IMG/VR virus record: IMGVR_UViG_3300046171_000023
Location: 1-51,846 of that record
Strand: one strand, 5' to 3'
DNA: 51,846 bases
Source of the DNA: a virus
Positions 31,157 to 39,638 of this stretch are shown piece by piece (the first letter of the stretch is position 1; every line of letters begins with the position of its first letter). The notes under the pieces were generated by a model. It did no database searches. It was not told where the DNA came from and saw nothing but the letters and a program-made list of their open reading frames with translations. The position numbers and the translations under genes are program-made.

Positions 31157-31331
31157 AAAGAAAAAGTCAACCGTTAATAAAGCTGGTAATTATACTAAGC
31201 CTACAATGCGTAAGAGGCTTTTCGAGAAAATCAAAGCCGGTTCTAAAGGTGGTAATTCCGGACAATGGTCGGCTCGGAAAGCCCAGATGTTAGCTAAACA
31301 ATATAAAGCTGCAGGTGGTGGCTATAAATAA
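31131..31331 (+). CDS. Small basic phage protein, DUF5872-like
   Basis: A 66-residue basic protein starting with a Lys-rich tail (MPRKKTTTKKKKST) followed by NYTKPTMRKRLFEKIKAGSK and GQWSARKAQMLAKQYKAAGGGYK. The GQWSARKAQ...YK..GGGY pattern is one I associate with DUF5872, also found in bacterial and phage genomes. RBS AAAGGAGAAAATA. Function unknown; DNA binding possible. Confidence 0.7.
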   Translation: MPRKKTTTKKKKSTVNKAGNYTKPTMRKRLFEKIKAGSKGGNSGQWSARKAQMLAKQYKAAGGGYK

Positions 31332-31642
31332 TGCCAACAAAAAAGAAAGACCCTAAAACAGGAACAGGAAAAAAACCCAAAGGAAGTGGGAGGAGATTAT
31401 ATACAGATGAAAATCCAAAAGATACTATCAGCATTAAATTTAAAACTGCAGCAGATGCTAGAGCAACTGTGGCAAAAGTTAAAAGGATTAAAAAACCTTT
31501 TGCTAGAAAAATTCAAATACTTACAGTTTTGGAACAAAGAGCAAAAGTTGCCGGTAAAACGCAACAAGCGAAAATCGCCAAGCAAGGCAAAGAAGCAATA
31601 AGGAAAAAACATGGCACTAAAAAAGTCTCAAAAAAGTCTTAA
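31331..31642 (+). CDS. Small basic phage protein
   Basis: A 103-residue basic protein: MPTKKKDPKTGTGKKPKGSG..., RLYTDENPKDTISIKFKTAA and a helical Lys/Arg/Gln region (KKPFARKIQILTVLEQRAKV). The KKPKGSGRRLYTDENPKDT stretch recurs in marine phages in my recollection. Shares a base with the preceding stop (TAATG). Function unknown. Confidence 0.7.
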   Translation: MPTKKKDPKTGTGKKPKGSGRRLYTDENPKDTISIKFKTAADARATVAKVKRIKKPFARKIQILTVLEQRAKVAGKTQQAKIAKQGKEAIRKKHGTKKVSKKS

Positions 31643-31853
31643 GACTTGGACTAAACAAAAGTGGAGAACTGCTAGTGGAAAAAAATCTTCTAAGACTGGT
31701 GAGGTTTATGCTCCTGCTCAAACAATAGCAAAGCTTAAATCCACTGCAGCAGGTCGTAAGAAACTTGCAGCAGCTAATAAAAAGAAAAGAGCAGCTACTA
31801 AAAAAGGTAAGCAACATGCTAAACATGGTTTACATAAAGGTAAAAAAAGATAA
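31611..31853 (+). CDS. Small highly basic protein
   Basis: An 80-residue, very Lys-rich, Ala-rich protein, MALKKSQKSLKTWTKQKWRT, then SSKTGEVYAPAQTIAKLKST and a C-terminal Lys/His run. WTKQ.W.T.SGK is a recurrent phage pattern. Composition resembles histone-like or DNA-condensing proteins. It overlaps the previous gene by 32 bases and the next by one. Confidence 0.68.
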   Translation: MALKKSQKSLKTWTKQKWRTASGKKSSKTGEVYAPAQTIAKLKSTAAGRKKLAAANKKKRAATKKGKQHAKHGLHKGKKR

Positions 31854-32098
31854 TGAAAGAAGGTTATATAACTAGAGCTTCTTCAACTATACCATTTGGA
31901 TATGAAATAGATGAAGAGTCTAGTTCTTTTTTAAAACCTATAGAGGATGAGTTAAAAATATTAAAAGAAGTATCTGAGGCTGTGTTTCATAATGAAATTA
32001 GTTTGGGTGTAGGAGTAGACTGGTTAGAAGCAGAGACAGGTAAAAGAATGTCTAGACCGGGATTAAAGAAACACGTAGATAAAGTATATGGAAGATAA
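31853..32098 (+). CDS. Small helix-turn-helix-like protein before large terminase
   Basis: An 81-residue protein with SSFLKPIEDELKILKEVSEA and a C-terminal SLGVGVDWLEAETGKRMSRPGLKKHVDK that reads as a helix-turn-helix (WL...TGR.LSR.GL.KR). It overlaps the terminase start by 11 bases. It may recognise DNA in packaging, alongside or instead of the small terminase at 29607. Role inferred. Confidence 0.6.
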   Translation: MKEGYITRASSTIPFGYEIDEESSSFLKPIEDELKILKEVSEAVFHNEISLGVGVDWLEAETGKRMSRPGLKKHVDKVYGR

Positions 32099-33725
32099 TT
32101 CTAAAAAGTACTTGACAAACCCAGATGGAAGTTATATACTAAAGAAAGACGGTACACCAAGGCTTAAACCGGGTAGACCAAAGAATTCAGAACTTTCTGA
32201 TATTAAGTTAGCTTTACAAGCAAAGAATAAACTTAATAAAAAAAATAAGAAAGTTAAAAAGCTAACAAGAAATTTAGCTAGAGTCAAGAAAGAACTTGAC
32301 AAAGAAGAGAAAGTTTTAACATCTAATGTTATAACAGAATCAGAAGCAAAAGAGCTTCCTGATGCTATACAACAACATTTAGATACTACTGGTTCTCATG
32401 TGGCTTTTATGCCAAACGAAGGACCACAAACAGACTTTCTAGCTGCAGGTGAGAAAGATGTTCTTTACGGTGGTGCAGCAGGTGGTGGTAAAAGTTTTGC
32501 AATGTTAATAGACCCATTGCGTTACTGTCACATAACAGAGCACAGAGCTTTGATACTTAGAAGGTCTATGCCAGAACTAAGAGAACTTATAGATAAGTCT
32601 CGAGAGCTTTATCCGATAGCTTTTAAAGGTGCTAAGTTTAAAGAAGTAGAAAAGTTATGGCAGTTCCCAAGTGGAGCAAAGATTGAATTTGGGTTCTTGG
32701 AACGAGATGCAGATGTTTATCGTTACCAAGGACAAGCGTACAGTTGGATAGGTTTTGATGAGATAACTCATTTACCTACAGAGTTTGGTTGGAATTATTT
32801 AGCATCAAGACTAAGAACTACTAACCCAGCTATAAAAACTTATTTAAGATGTACAGCTAACCCGGGTGGTGTAGGTGCACATTGGGTTAAAAAGAGATAT
32901 GTAGAACCTTCAGAGTTTAATAAAACTTTTGAAGGTAAAGACGGTCTCTCTAGAAAGTTTATACCAGCATTGTTACAGGATAATCCTCACCTTGCTGAAG
33001 ACGGTGAATACGAAAGGATGCTACAATCCTTACCAGCCATACAACGTAAACAGTTGTTGGAAGGTAACTGGGATATCTCAGAAGGTGCAGCATTTGCAGA
33101 ATTTGAAAAAGACGTACACGTTATTCCACCTTTTGAATTACCGAGTTGGTGGGAAAGAGTTAAAGCAGTAGACTACGGTTATGCTGCAGAAAGTTGCTGT
33201 CTTTGGGCTGCTATCGACCCTGAAGATAAGACCATTATTATATATAGAGAATTATACAAAAAAGGTCTAACAGGAGAAGCACTCGGGGACACCATTACAG
33301 AAATGGAAATGGACGAGATAAAATCCATAGCTGGAGTACTTGATACAGCAGCATGGTCTAGGACAGGCTATACAGGTCCTACGATTGGTGAAATCTTAGT
33401 GAATAAAGGACATAGATTAAGAAGAGCTGATAAAAATAGATTAGCAGGTAAAACTCAAGTACATGAGTACTTAAGAAAGAATAATAATACAGGAAGACCT
33501 AAGTTACAAATATTTAATACATGTGTAAACTTAATAAAAGAAATACAGGCTTTGCCTCTTTCTAAAACAAATCCTGAAGATGTGGATACTCATGCAGCAG
33601 ACCACGCTTATGATGCTTTAAGATATATGTTAATGAGTAGACCTAGAATGGACCATCCTCATGAAAGGATGTTAAGAATAAAAAACGATTTATATAGACC
33701 TGCTGATACAGGCTTTGGATATTAA
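32088..33725 (+). CDS. Terminase large subunit (packaging ATPase-nuclease)
   Basis: A 545-residue protein. The N-terminal basic segment includes an AT-hook-like KPGRPK (about residue 27). Next is the ATPase: Walker A VLYGGAAGGGKSFAML (about 125-140) and Walker B WIGFDEITH (about 220-228), with the coupling motif TYLRCTANPGG. The C-terminal RNase H-like nuclease has VKAVDYGY, VLDTAAWS and DTHAADHAYDALRYM acidic residues. It cuts and pumps concatemeric DNA into the prohead through the portal encoded next. The family type suggests terminase_6-like packaging of circularly permuted or terminally repeated DNA. Confidence 0.95.
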   Translation: MEDNSKKYLTNPDGSYILKKDGTPRLKPGRPKNSELSDIKLALQAKNKLNKKNKKVKKLTRNLARVKKELDKEEKVLTSNVITESEAKELPDAIQQHLDTTGSHVAFMPNEGPQTDFLAAGEKDVLYGGAAGGGKSFAMLIDPLRYCHITEHRALILRRSMPELRELIDKSRELYPIAFKGAKFKEVEKLWQFPSGAKIEFGFLERDADVYRYQGQAYSWIGFDEITHLPTEFGWNYLASRLRTTNPAIKTYLRCTANPGGVGAHWVKKRYVEPSEFNKTFEGKDGLSRKFIPALLQDNPHLAEDGEYERMLQSLPAIQRKQLLEGNWDISEGAAFAEFEKDVHVIPPFELPSWWERVKAVDYGYAAESCCLWAAIDPEDKTIIIYRELYKKGLTGEALGDTITEMEMDEIKSIAGVLDTAAWSRTGYTGPTIGEILVNKGHRLRRADKNRLAGKTQVHEYLRKNNNTGRPKLQIFNTCVNLIKEIQALPLSKTNPEDVDTHAADHAYDALRYMLMSRPRMDHPHERMLRIKNDLYRPADTGFGY

Positions 33726-33727
33726 AA

Positions 33728-35932
33728 ATGGAAGAAACAAATACTTTTTTAAATGCTGATTCTATTTATGAAGAAGTAGACGGAGAAGTTGGAAAAACAT
33801 TAACTCTTCCAGAAGACCAACAAAGAAATCTTATTGGTATTATTAATGATAGATTTGCTGTAGCTGAAGATGCTAGACAAACTGATGAAACTCGTTGGTT
33901 AAAAGCATATGAAAACTATAGAGGTTTATATTCTAAAAATATTAAGTTTAGAGAGTCTGAAAAGTCTAGAGTATTTGTAAAAGTTACTAAAACTAAAGTA
34001 CTAGCAGCTTTTGGACAGCTAGTTGATGTTATCTTTGGTACAGGGAAATTTCCGATAGGAATTTCGGAAACTAAAATACCTGAAGGCGAAACAGACTATG
34101 CATACTTAGACACTTCTAATCCTATACCCGGAATAGAAACATCAGAAGAAATGCCTGATGATATAGGTAATAGAGAAGGCACTAATGTAAATCCATATGA
34201 TGTTGGTTATGAAGGTGATGGTAAAACTTTAAAACCCGGAGCTACATATTATAATGGTATCTTTGAAGATAGTTTAGAAGATAAAGCTGAAAAACTAGGT
34301 ATATTAAAAGACGGAGCTAACCCAGACCCACAAGTTTTAGAAATATCTCCTGCACAAAAAGCTGCAAGAAGAATGGAAAAACTTATCCATGACCAGATTG
34401 AAGAATCTAATGGTAATTCAGAATTAAGAAATGCTTTACTAGAATCAGCTTTATTAGGTACAGGAATTGTTAAAGGACCATTTAATGTAAATAAAAAAGT
34501 ACATAAATGGGATACAGACGAAGAAGGAAATAGAAATTATAATCCACTAGAAGTTAGAGTTCCACGTATTGAGTTTGTTAGTTGCTGGGATTTTTATCCA
34601 GACCCTAATGCTACTACTATGGAAGAATGTGAATATGTAATACATAGACACAAAATGAATCGTAGTCAACTTAGACAACTTCGAAACATGCCATACTTTG
34701 ATGAAGATGCAATACGTAATGCAATTCAAATGGGTGCTAACTATCAAGAAAAAGATTTTGAAAGTCAATTAAAAGATGATTCAAGATATGATGAAGAAGT
34801 AGGTACTAACTTTGAAATCTTAGAGTACTGGGGTATCATGGATGCAGAGTATGCAAGAGAAGTAGGTATTGATTTACCTAAATCTATAGATGACTTAGAT
34901 GAAGTACAAGTAAATGTATGGACATGTGGACATTATATTTTAAGAGCTGTTATTAATCCATTTACTCCTTATAGAATACCGTATCATTCTTTCCCATACG
35001 AAAGAAACCCTTATAACTTTTTTGGTATTGGTGTAGCTGAGAATATGGATGATAGCCAACAGATTATGAATGGTCATGCTAGAATGGCAATAGACAATTT
35101 AGCAATGGCTGGGTCATTAGTATTTGATGTAGATGAATCTGCTTTAGTTGGTGGACAATCAATGGAAATATATCCCGGAAAGATATTCCGTAGACAAGCA
35201 GGAATGCCCGGACAAGCTATACATGGTTTAAAGTTTCCTAATACATCACAAGAAAATCTAATGATGTTTGATAAGTTTAGACAACTTGCAGATGAACAAA
35301 CAGGAATACCTAGTTACTCACACGGACAAACAGGTGTTCAAAGTATGACAAGAACTGCTTCTGGTATGTCAATGTTACTTGGAGCATCAAGTTTAAATAT
35401 TAAAACAGTTATCAAAAATCTTGATGACTTTTTATTAAGACCACTTGGAGAAGCTTATTTCCAATGGAACATGCAATTTCTAGAGGACGAGTTGGATGTT
35501 AAAGGTGATTTAGAAGTTAAAGCTACAGGTACTAATAGCTTGATGCAAAAAGAAGTTAGAAGTCAAAGACTTACTATGTTCTTACAAACTGCTCAGAATC
35601 CTGCTGTTGCTCCTTTTGTTAAGATTTCTAAACTCGTTAGTGAACTTGCTTATAGCTTAGACTTAGACCCTGATGAAATACTCAATGACCCTGAAGAAGC
35701 AGCTATGATGGCACAAATAATAGGAATGCAAAATGCTGGACAAACAAATAGCGAAGAAACTCAACCCACTAGTCAACAGTCCCCAATGGGAGGCGTTCAA
35801 GGAACACCTGAACAACCTCAAGAACTTGGAGTTACAGGCACTGGTGGTGGCAACATCGGAATCGGAAATGTTCCGGTTGCAGGGGAAAGTGAATTCTCTG
35901 GTACGCCTAGAGCAGTTGGACCTACAGGTTAA
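33728..35932 (+). CDS. Portal (head-tail connector) protein
   Basis: A 734-residue protein directly after the large terminase, the usual position. Podoviral portal features include RVFVKVTKTKVLAAFGQLVD near residue 80, EFVSCWDFYPDP, ENMDDSQQIMNGHARMAIDN and a long stem/wing helix region (LADEQTGIPSYSHGQTGVQS). The last ~65 residues are Gln/Gly/Pro-rich (ELGVTGTGGGNIGIGNVPVA) and are overlapped by another gene in a second frame. Longer than T7 gp8 (536), as in many marine podoviruses. Confidence 0.88.
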   Translation: MEETNTFLNADSIYEEVDGEVGKTLTLPEDQQRNLIGIINDRFAVAEDARQTDETRWLKAYENYRGLYSKNIKFRESEKSRVFVKVTKTKVLAAFGQLVDVIFGTGKFPIGISETKIPEGETDYAYLDTSNPIPGIETSEEMPDDIGNREGTNVNPYDVGYEGDGKTLKPGATYYNGIFEDSLEDKAEKLGILKDGANPDPQVLEISPAQKAARRMEKLIHDQIEESNGNSELRNALLESALLGTGIVKGPFNVNKKVHKWDTDEEGNRNYNPLEVRVPRIEFVSCWDFYPDPNATTMEECEYVIHRHKMNRSQLRQLRNMPYFDEDAIRNAIQMGANYQEKDFESQLKDDSRYDEEVGTNFEILEYWGIMDAEYAREVGIDLPKSIDDLDEVQVNVWTCGHYILRAVINPFTPYRIPYHSFPYERNPYNFFGIGVAENMDDSQQIMNGHARMAIDNLAMAGSLVFDVDESALVGGQSMEIYPGKIFRRQAGMPGQAIHGLKFPNTSQENLMMFDKFRQLADEQTGIPSYSHGQTGVQSMTRTASGMSMLLGASSLNIKTVIKNLDDFLLRPLGEAYFQWNMQFLEDELDVKGDLEVKATGTNSLMQKEVRSQRLTMFLQTAQNPAVAPFVKISKLVSELAYSLDLDPDEILNDPEEAAMMAQIIGMQNAGQTNSEETQPTSQQSPMGGVQGTPEQPQELGVTGTGGGNIGIGNVPVAGESEFSGTPRAVGPTG

Positions 35933-35963
35933 AGAAGCAATTAATAGAAAAGAAGAGGGATAA
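35733..35963 (+). CDS. Small helical protein encoded in a second frame over the portal 3' end
   Basis: ATG 35733 opens a 76-residue frame that shares 200 bases with the portal gene. Product: MLDKQIAKKLNPLVNSPQWE..., LNNLKNLELQALVVATSESE, MFRLQGKVNSLVRLEQLDLQ and a closing KEAINRKEEG. The SPQWEAF...ATSESEM.RLQGKVNSL pattern reads like a known small phage protein family, not like a chance frame. The stop at 35963 directly precedes the next ATG. The portal frame also looks genuine here, so the stretch is dual-coding. Function unknown. Confidence 0.7.
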   Translation: MLDKQIAKKLNPLVNSPQWEAFKEHLNNLKNLELQALVVATSESEMFRLQGKVNSLVRLEQLDLQVKEAINRKEEG

Positions 35964-36830
35964 ATGGATTATTTAGAAGCATTAAGTAAATTAAATAAGA
36001 AACAAAAAAAAGATATTTTAAATATTATAGCTCAAGACCGTATTGATGAATATGGTGCTGCAGGTAAAGCAGCTAATTTAGGTGATAGAGCTTTTAGTAT
36101 TTTAGGTGGAAGTGGTAATAATATAAGATTAAATCCTACAGAAGAAGAAAAATTTATTAGTTTAACTATGGAAGCATTAAAACCTAAAAGAAAAGGAAGA
36201 GCTAATGGAGGTAATATACTTGAAGATGATAATTCTAGATATGGTATGTTATTAGGTGGTCAATCTAAACTTGACATGAATAATAGTGGTGATTTAGATG
36301 CTGAAGATTTTGAAATGTTAAGAGACCAAAATGCAGAAGGTGGTCCTATGAATATGGATGACCAAATGGTAATGGTAATGACACCTCCAATGAAATCTGA
36401 CGATGACATGGAAAAAGATTATACAAGATTTATAATGGATGAAGCATTAAGTGAAGAAGAAGAAGATATGCTTGTATCCAAACTAGAACAAGATAAAGAA
36501 CTACAAATGTTATTTGATAAAGTAATAGATGTAGCACAAGAATTTGCTGGTTCTGGTCCTGTTGATGGACCGGGAACAGGAGTCTCTGATGATATACCTG
36601 CAAGGTTATCGGATGGAGAATTTGTCTTTACTGCAAAAGCTGTAGAAGAAATCGGAGAAGACGCTTTAATGTCTATGATGAAAGAAGCTGAAGCTGCTGC
36701 AGATGAAAGACAAGGATTTGCTATAGGAGGAATGAATAGGCTAGAAGATGAAATATCAGATGAGGAATCTGATGATGTTTCTGACGATATGCGTAAAGTT
36801 AATCCTAGATTAAATCCAAATGTAAGATAA
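35964..36830 (+). CDS. Acidic virion-assembly protein with EF-hand-like loop
   Basis: A 288-residue acidic protein between portal and scaffold. It has a helical start (MDYLEALSKLNKKQKKDILN), then DMNNSGDLDAEDFEML near residues 105-120, which fits the DxNxSGxxDxxDF pattern of EF-hand or dockerin-type calcium loops. The conserved-looking DDIPARLSDGEFVFTAKAVEEIG sits near 210-235 and is common in marine phage head genes. AAGAAGAGGGATAA precedes the ATG. Probably a head assembly factor; calcium binding is only suggested. Confidence 0.65.
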   Translation: MDYLEALSKLNKKQKKDILNIIAQDRIDEYGAAGKAANLGDRAFSILGGSGNNIRLNPTEEEKFISLTMEALKPKRKGRANGGNILEDDNSRYGMLLGGQSKLDMNNSGDLDAEDFEMLRDQNAEGGPMNMDDQMVMVMTPPMKSDDDMEKDYTRFIMDEALSEEEEDMLVSKLEQDKELQMLFDKVIDVAQEFAGSGPVDGPGTGVSDDIPARLSDGEFVFTAKAVEEIGEDALMSMMKEAEAAADERQGFAIGGMNRLEDEISDEESDDVSDDMRKVNPRLNPNVR

Positions 36831-36951
36831 AGCTACCCTGAAATATCAGGCACTTTATCAAAATAATAACCGAAAGGCTACCTTTACAATACAAGCCCTC
36901 TAGTCGACATAGAGCTACCTTGTAAACAAAGCCCCAATTAGGAGAAAGAAT
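36831..36951 (+). promoter_or_regulatory. Structured spacer before scaffold and capsid genes
   Basis: 121 bases with no gene. GCTACC occurs three times (36833, 36889, 36915 region). CCTGA-AATA-TCAGG forms a hairpin near 36838-36851, extended by AAAG/CTTT. TTTACAA near 36892 can pair with TTGTAAA near 36920. No T-run follows, so it is not a simple terminator. It may set the expression ratio of the scaffold and major capsid genes. Confidence 0.45.
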
Positions 36952-37839
36952 ATGACTAATAAAGTCAAAAGAGAAGAAGTACCAAACCCTTATAATCAAA
37001 AAAAGGATTGGCACACAGAAGATGTACCTTTTACATCATCTAATAACTTATACTTTGAAGAGCCTTCTGAAAAGAATAAACTTTTTAAAAGTAATGACAT
37101 AACTGAAGTTGAAGCTGAAGGAAGTGTTAATGTTGAAGAACTGGAAACTACTAAGGATGCTCCTTATAAAAGACCAGACTACAAAAAAAGATATGATGAT
37201 TTAAAAAAACATTATGATAATAAACTTAACGAGTTTAAATCTAGAGAACAAGAGTTAATAGAAGAAGCTGCAAATAGTAGACCAACCTATAAAGCTCCTA
37301 AATCTCCAGAAGACTTAGAACAATTTAAGAATGAATATCCTGATGTTTACGATGTCGTAGAAACTGTTGCTCATATGCAATCGGAGTCTAAAGCAAAAGT
37401 TCTAGAAGAACGCCTTAGTAAACTCCAAGAACGTGAGAATCAATTAATACGAGATAATGCAGAAAAAAGGTTAATAGAAAGACATCCTGATTTTGAAGAT
37501 ATCAGAAACAGTGACGACTTTCATGAATGGGCAAAAGAACAACATGCATCTATCCAAGCTTGGGTATATGACAATAATGACGATGCCGATTTAGCTTCAC
37601 GTGCTCTTGATTTGTTTAAAAAAGATATTGGTATGGACATTCCTAAAACTAAGTCATCTTCTAAAAAACCGACAAGACAATCTGCTGCAGATATGGTCTC
37701 TACTAAAACACAAAGTATAGAACCAAAGCAACAGAAAATCTGGTCTTTAAAGGAGATAGAAGCTATGTCTGTACAAGAATTTGATAAACACGAAAGTGAA
37801 ATATCAGATGCTATGCAGAACGGGCTTATATCAGATTAA
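36952..37839 (+). CDS. Capsid scaffolding protein (probable)
   Basis: A 295-residue charged protein immediately before the major capsid gene. Low-complexity acidic N terminus, then a long coiled coil (about residues 75-165, including KRYDDLKKHYDNKLNEFKSR and LEERLSKLQERENQLI), then RHPDFEDIRNSDDFHEWAK and a C-terminal helix (LKEIEAMSVQEFDKHESEI) suited to binding the coat protein. Composition, length and position match T7 gp9-type scaffolds. AGGAGAAAGAAT precedes the ATG. Confidence 0.82.
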   Translation: MTNKVKREEVPNPYNQKKDWHTEDVPFTSSNNLYFEEPSEKNKLFKSNDITEVEAEGSVNVEELETTKDAPYKRPDYKKRYDDLKKHYDNKLNEFKSREQELIEEAANSRPTYKAPKSPEDLEQFKNEYPDVYDVVETVAHMQSESKAKVLEERLSKLQERENQLIRDNAEKRLIERHPDFEDIRNSDDFHEWAKEQHASIQAWVYDNNDDADLASRALDLFKKDIGMDIPKTKSSSKKPTRQSAADMVSTKTQSIEPKQQKIWSLKEIEAMSVQEFDKHESEISDAMQNGLISD

Positions 37840-37867
37840 ACTATATTAACTTAAAGGAGAAAGTATC

Positions 37868-38842
37868 ATGGCTCAATTTTTTGAACCCTCAACGGATACA
37901 AATGCTAACTTTGCAAACTCTGTAAGTGGACAAACAAATAGTTTCTTCCTACCTTCGGTTTACTCTAAAAAGGTTTTAAACTTCTTTAGAAAAGCCTCAG
38001 TAGTAGAAGCTATCACAAACACCGACTATGCCGGTGAGATATCCTCTTTCGGAGACTCAGTAAAGATTATCAAAGAACCAGTTATTTCAGTGTCAGATTA
38101 CACAAGAAATAGCGACACAACTGAAACTAGACTAACAGACCAAGAAATTACTTTGGTTGTTGATAGTGCTAAAGCTTTCAAATTCATCGTAGATGATATT
38201 GAAACTAATATGTCACATGTCAACTTTAAAGAAGTTGCTTCCAGCTCTGCTGCATATGCATTGAAAGATTCATATGATGCTGCTGTATTAGCAACTATGT
38301 TTTCTGGTTGTTCAGCTTCATCACCTAATCACATTTTAGGTTCTGACAATGCTACTGATTTAGCAGCAGGAACTTTTGATGGAACAGGTAACTTAGATAT
38401 TGGTTTTGATTCTAACGAACATGACCCAATAGATATCATGGGTAGAATGGCAAGACTATTAGACGAACAAAATGTACCTGAAGAAGGTAGATGGTTTGTT
38501 GCAGGTCCTGATTTCTATGAAGTTCTAGGACAATCTAGTTCTAAATTACTATCTGTCGACTATAATGGTGGACAAGGTTCTATTAGAAATGGATTAGTAT
38601 CAAGTGGAAAATTACGTGGATTTAACATGTATAAGTCAAATAACATTGCTGCACCATCTAATGCTGCTGGTAAAGTTTTGGCTGGTCACATGTCTTCAAC
38701 TGCAACTGCTAACACTATTCTTTCAACAGAAGTATTGAGAGACCCAACATCGTTTGGTGACATAGTTAGAGGCTTACATGTCTATGGTGCGAAAGTACTT
38801 AGAGATGAAGCTTTAGTAAGTGCATTCTACGGTATTGACTAA
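37868..38842 (+). CDS. Major capsid protein
   Basis: A 324-residue protein with a strong ribosome-binding site (AAAGGAGAAAGTATC), flanked by scaffold and a hairpin terminator. The order of segments fits an HK97-fold coat: N-arm, then RKASVVEAITNTDYAGEISS, VKIIKEPVISVSDYTR, AFKFIVDDIETNMSH, the spine and A-domain, and LRGFNMYKSNNIAAP with VRGLHVYGAKVLRDEALVSA at the end. The GLHVYG.KV....AL pattern recurs in podoviral coat proteins. Confidence 0.88.
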   Translation: MAQFFEPSTDTNANFANSVSGQTNSFFLPSVYSKKVLNFFRKASVVEAITNTDYAGEISSFGDSVKIIKEPVISVSDYTRNSDTTETRLTDQEITLVVDSAKAFKFIVDDIETNMSHVNFKEVASSSAAYALKDSYDAAVLATMFSGCSASSPNHILGSDNATDLAAGTFDGTGNLDIGFDSNEHDPIDIMGRMARLLDEQNVPEEGRWFVAGPDFYEVLGQSSSKLLSVDYNGGQGSIRNGLVSSGKLRGFNMYKSNNIAAPSNAAGKVLAGHMSSTATANTILSTEVLRDPTSFGDIVRGLHVYGAKVLRDEALVSAFYGID

Positions 38843-38847
38843 ATAGT

Positions 38848-38882
38848 AAGTGCGAGGGAGTCTTCGGACTCCTTCACTTTTT
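38848..38882 (+). terminator. Rho-independent terminator after the major capsid gene
   Basis: GGAGTC-TTCG-GACTCC (38857-38872) is a perfect six-base stem with a UUCG tetraloop. AAGTG and CACTT extend it below an internal loop, and T's follow. This is the T7 arrangement in which capsid transcripts are partly terminated after the coat gene. Confidence 0.9.
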
Positions 38883-38911
38883 AAACATAAATTTTACGAG
38901 AGGTAAATAAA

Positions 38912-39388
38912 ATGGCAATTGTAAATATAAGAGATACTGGACGTAACTCAGCAAGAACAAATGATGTTCGTGAGTTAGCTACTAAAGTCCAGAAACCTTC
39001 AGATACAGAAGCAATAACTGCAGCTAATACAATTACAGCAGCAGAATCAGGCACTCGTTATGTTTTAAACGTAGCAGCAGCTAAAATACAAACTCTTCCT
39101 ACTCCAGCAGCAGGATTAGAGTATTGGTTTTATGTTGGAGCAACAGAACCTACAGGAACACATACAGTAGTAACAGCATCTAGTGCTAATATTATTGTAG
39201 GTAACGTATCTTCTCCGGAAGATGCAGCAGGTTCAGTAGCTACGGTTACAGACGCAGATACTATTTCATTTGTTGCTAACAAAGCTGTTCATGGAGATTT
39301 TGTCCATGTATGGTCTGATGGCACTAACTGGTATCTTAACGGACAGTGTAAAGTTCAAGACGGAATTACAACCACACAAGCTGGTTAA
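38912..39388 (+). CDS. Ala/Thr-rich virion protein (possible decoration protein)
   Basis: A 158-residue protein right after the capsid terminator. Composition (Ala, Thr, Val, Ser) and segments such as ESGTRYVLNVAAAKIQTLPT, GTHTVVTASSANIIVGNVSS and VHGDFVHVWSDGTNWYLNGQ suggest a beta-sandwich structural protein. Position suits a head decoration protein. RBS ACGAGAGGTAAATAA. No family identified with certainty. Confidence 0.6.
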   Translation: MAIVNIRDTGRNSARTNDVRELATKVQKPSDTEAITAANTITAAESGTRYVLNVAAAKIQTLPTPAAGLEYWFYVGATEPTGTHTVVTASSANIIVGNVSSPEDAAGSVATVTDADTISFVANKAVHGDFVHVWSDGTNWYLNGQCKVQDGITTTQAG

Positions 39389-39401
39389 TAATTAAGTCTA
39401 C

Positions 39402-39444
39402 GGTATTAACTGATACCAACACGGAGGAGTTTAATTATTCCTCC
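39402..39444 (+). promoter_or_regulatory. Two adjacent hairpins between virion genes
   Basis: GGTAT-TAACTG-ATACC (39402-39417) and GGAGGA-N10-TCCTCC (39423-39444) are perfect stems of five and six bases. Neither is followed by a T-run. GGAGGA resembles a Shine-Dalgarno sequence locked in a stem. Confidence 0.5.
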
Positions 39445-39477
39445 ACCTAATTTAAAAATATTTTACAGGAGAAAAAT

Positions 39478-39636
39478 ATGATGTACGGTAATATGAAAAG
39501 ACAAAAGAAAATGAAAGGTGAAATGGTTGAAAAACCAAGAAAAAAAGCTAACATGGGTAGAATGATGTACAACAAAGGTGGTCCAACTCAACCTGAATAT
39601 AAGTCTGGTGACATGCCTAAAGCTATGCCTAACTAA
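39478..39636 (+). CDS. 52-residue Met/Lys-rich protein
   Basis: ATG 39478 (a second ATG follows directly) with ACAGGAGAAAAAT upstream. Product MMYGNMKRQKKMKGEMVEKP... has ten or so methionines, is basic, and contains MMYNKGGPTQPEYKSGDMP. No hydrophobic core. The strong ribosome-binding site supports it; function unknown. Confidence 0.65.
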   Translation: MMYGNMKRQKKMKGEMVEKPRKKANMGRMMYNKGGPTQPEYKSGDMPKAMPN

Positions 39637-39638
39637 GA

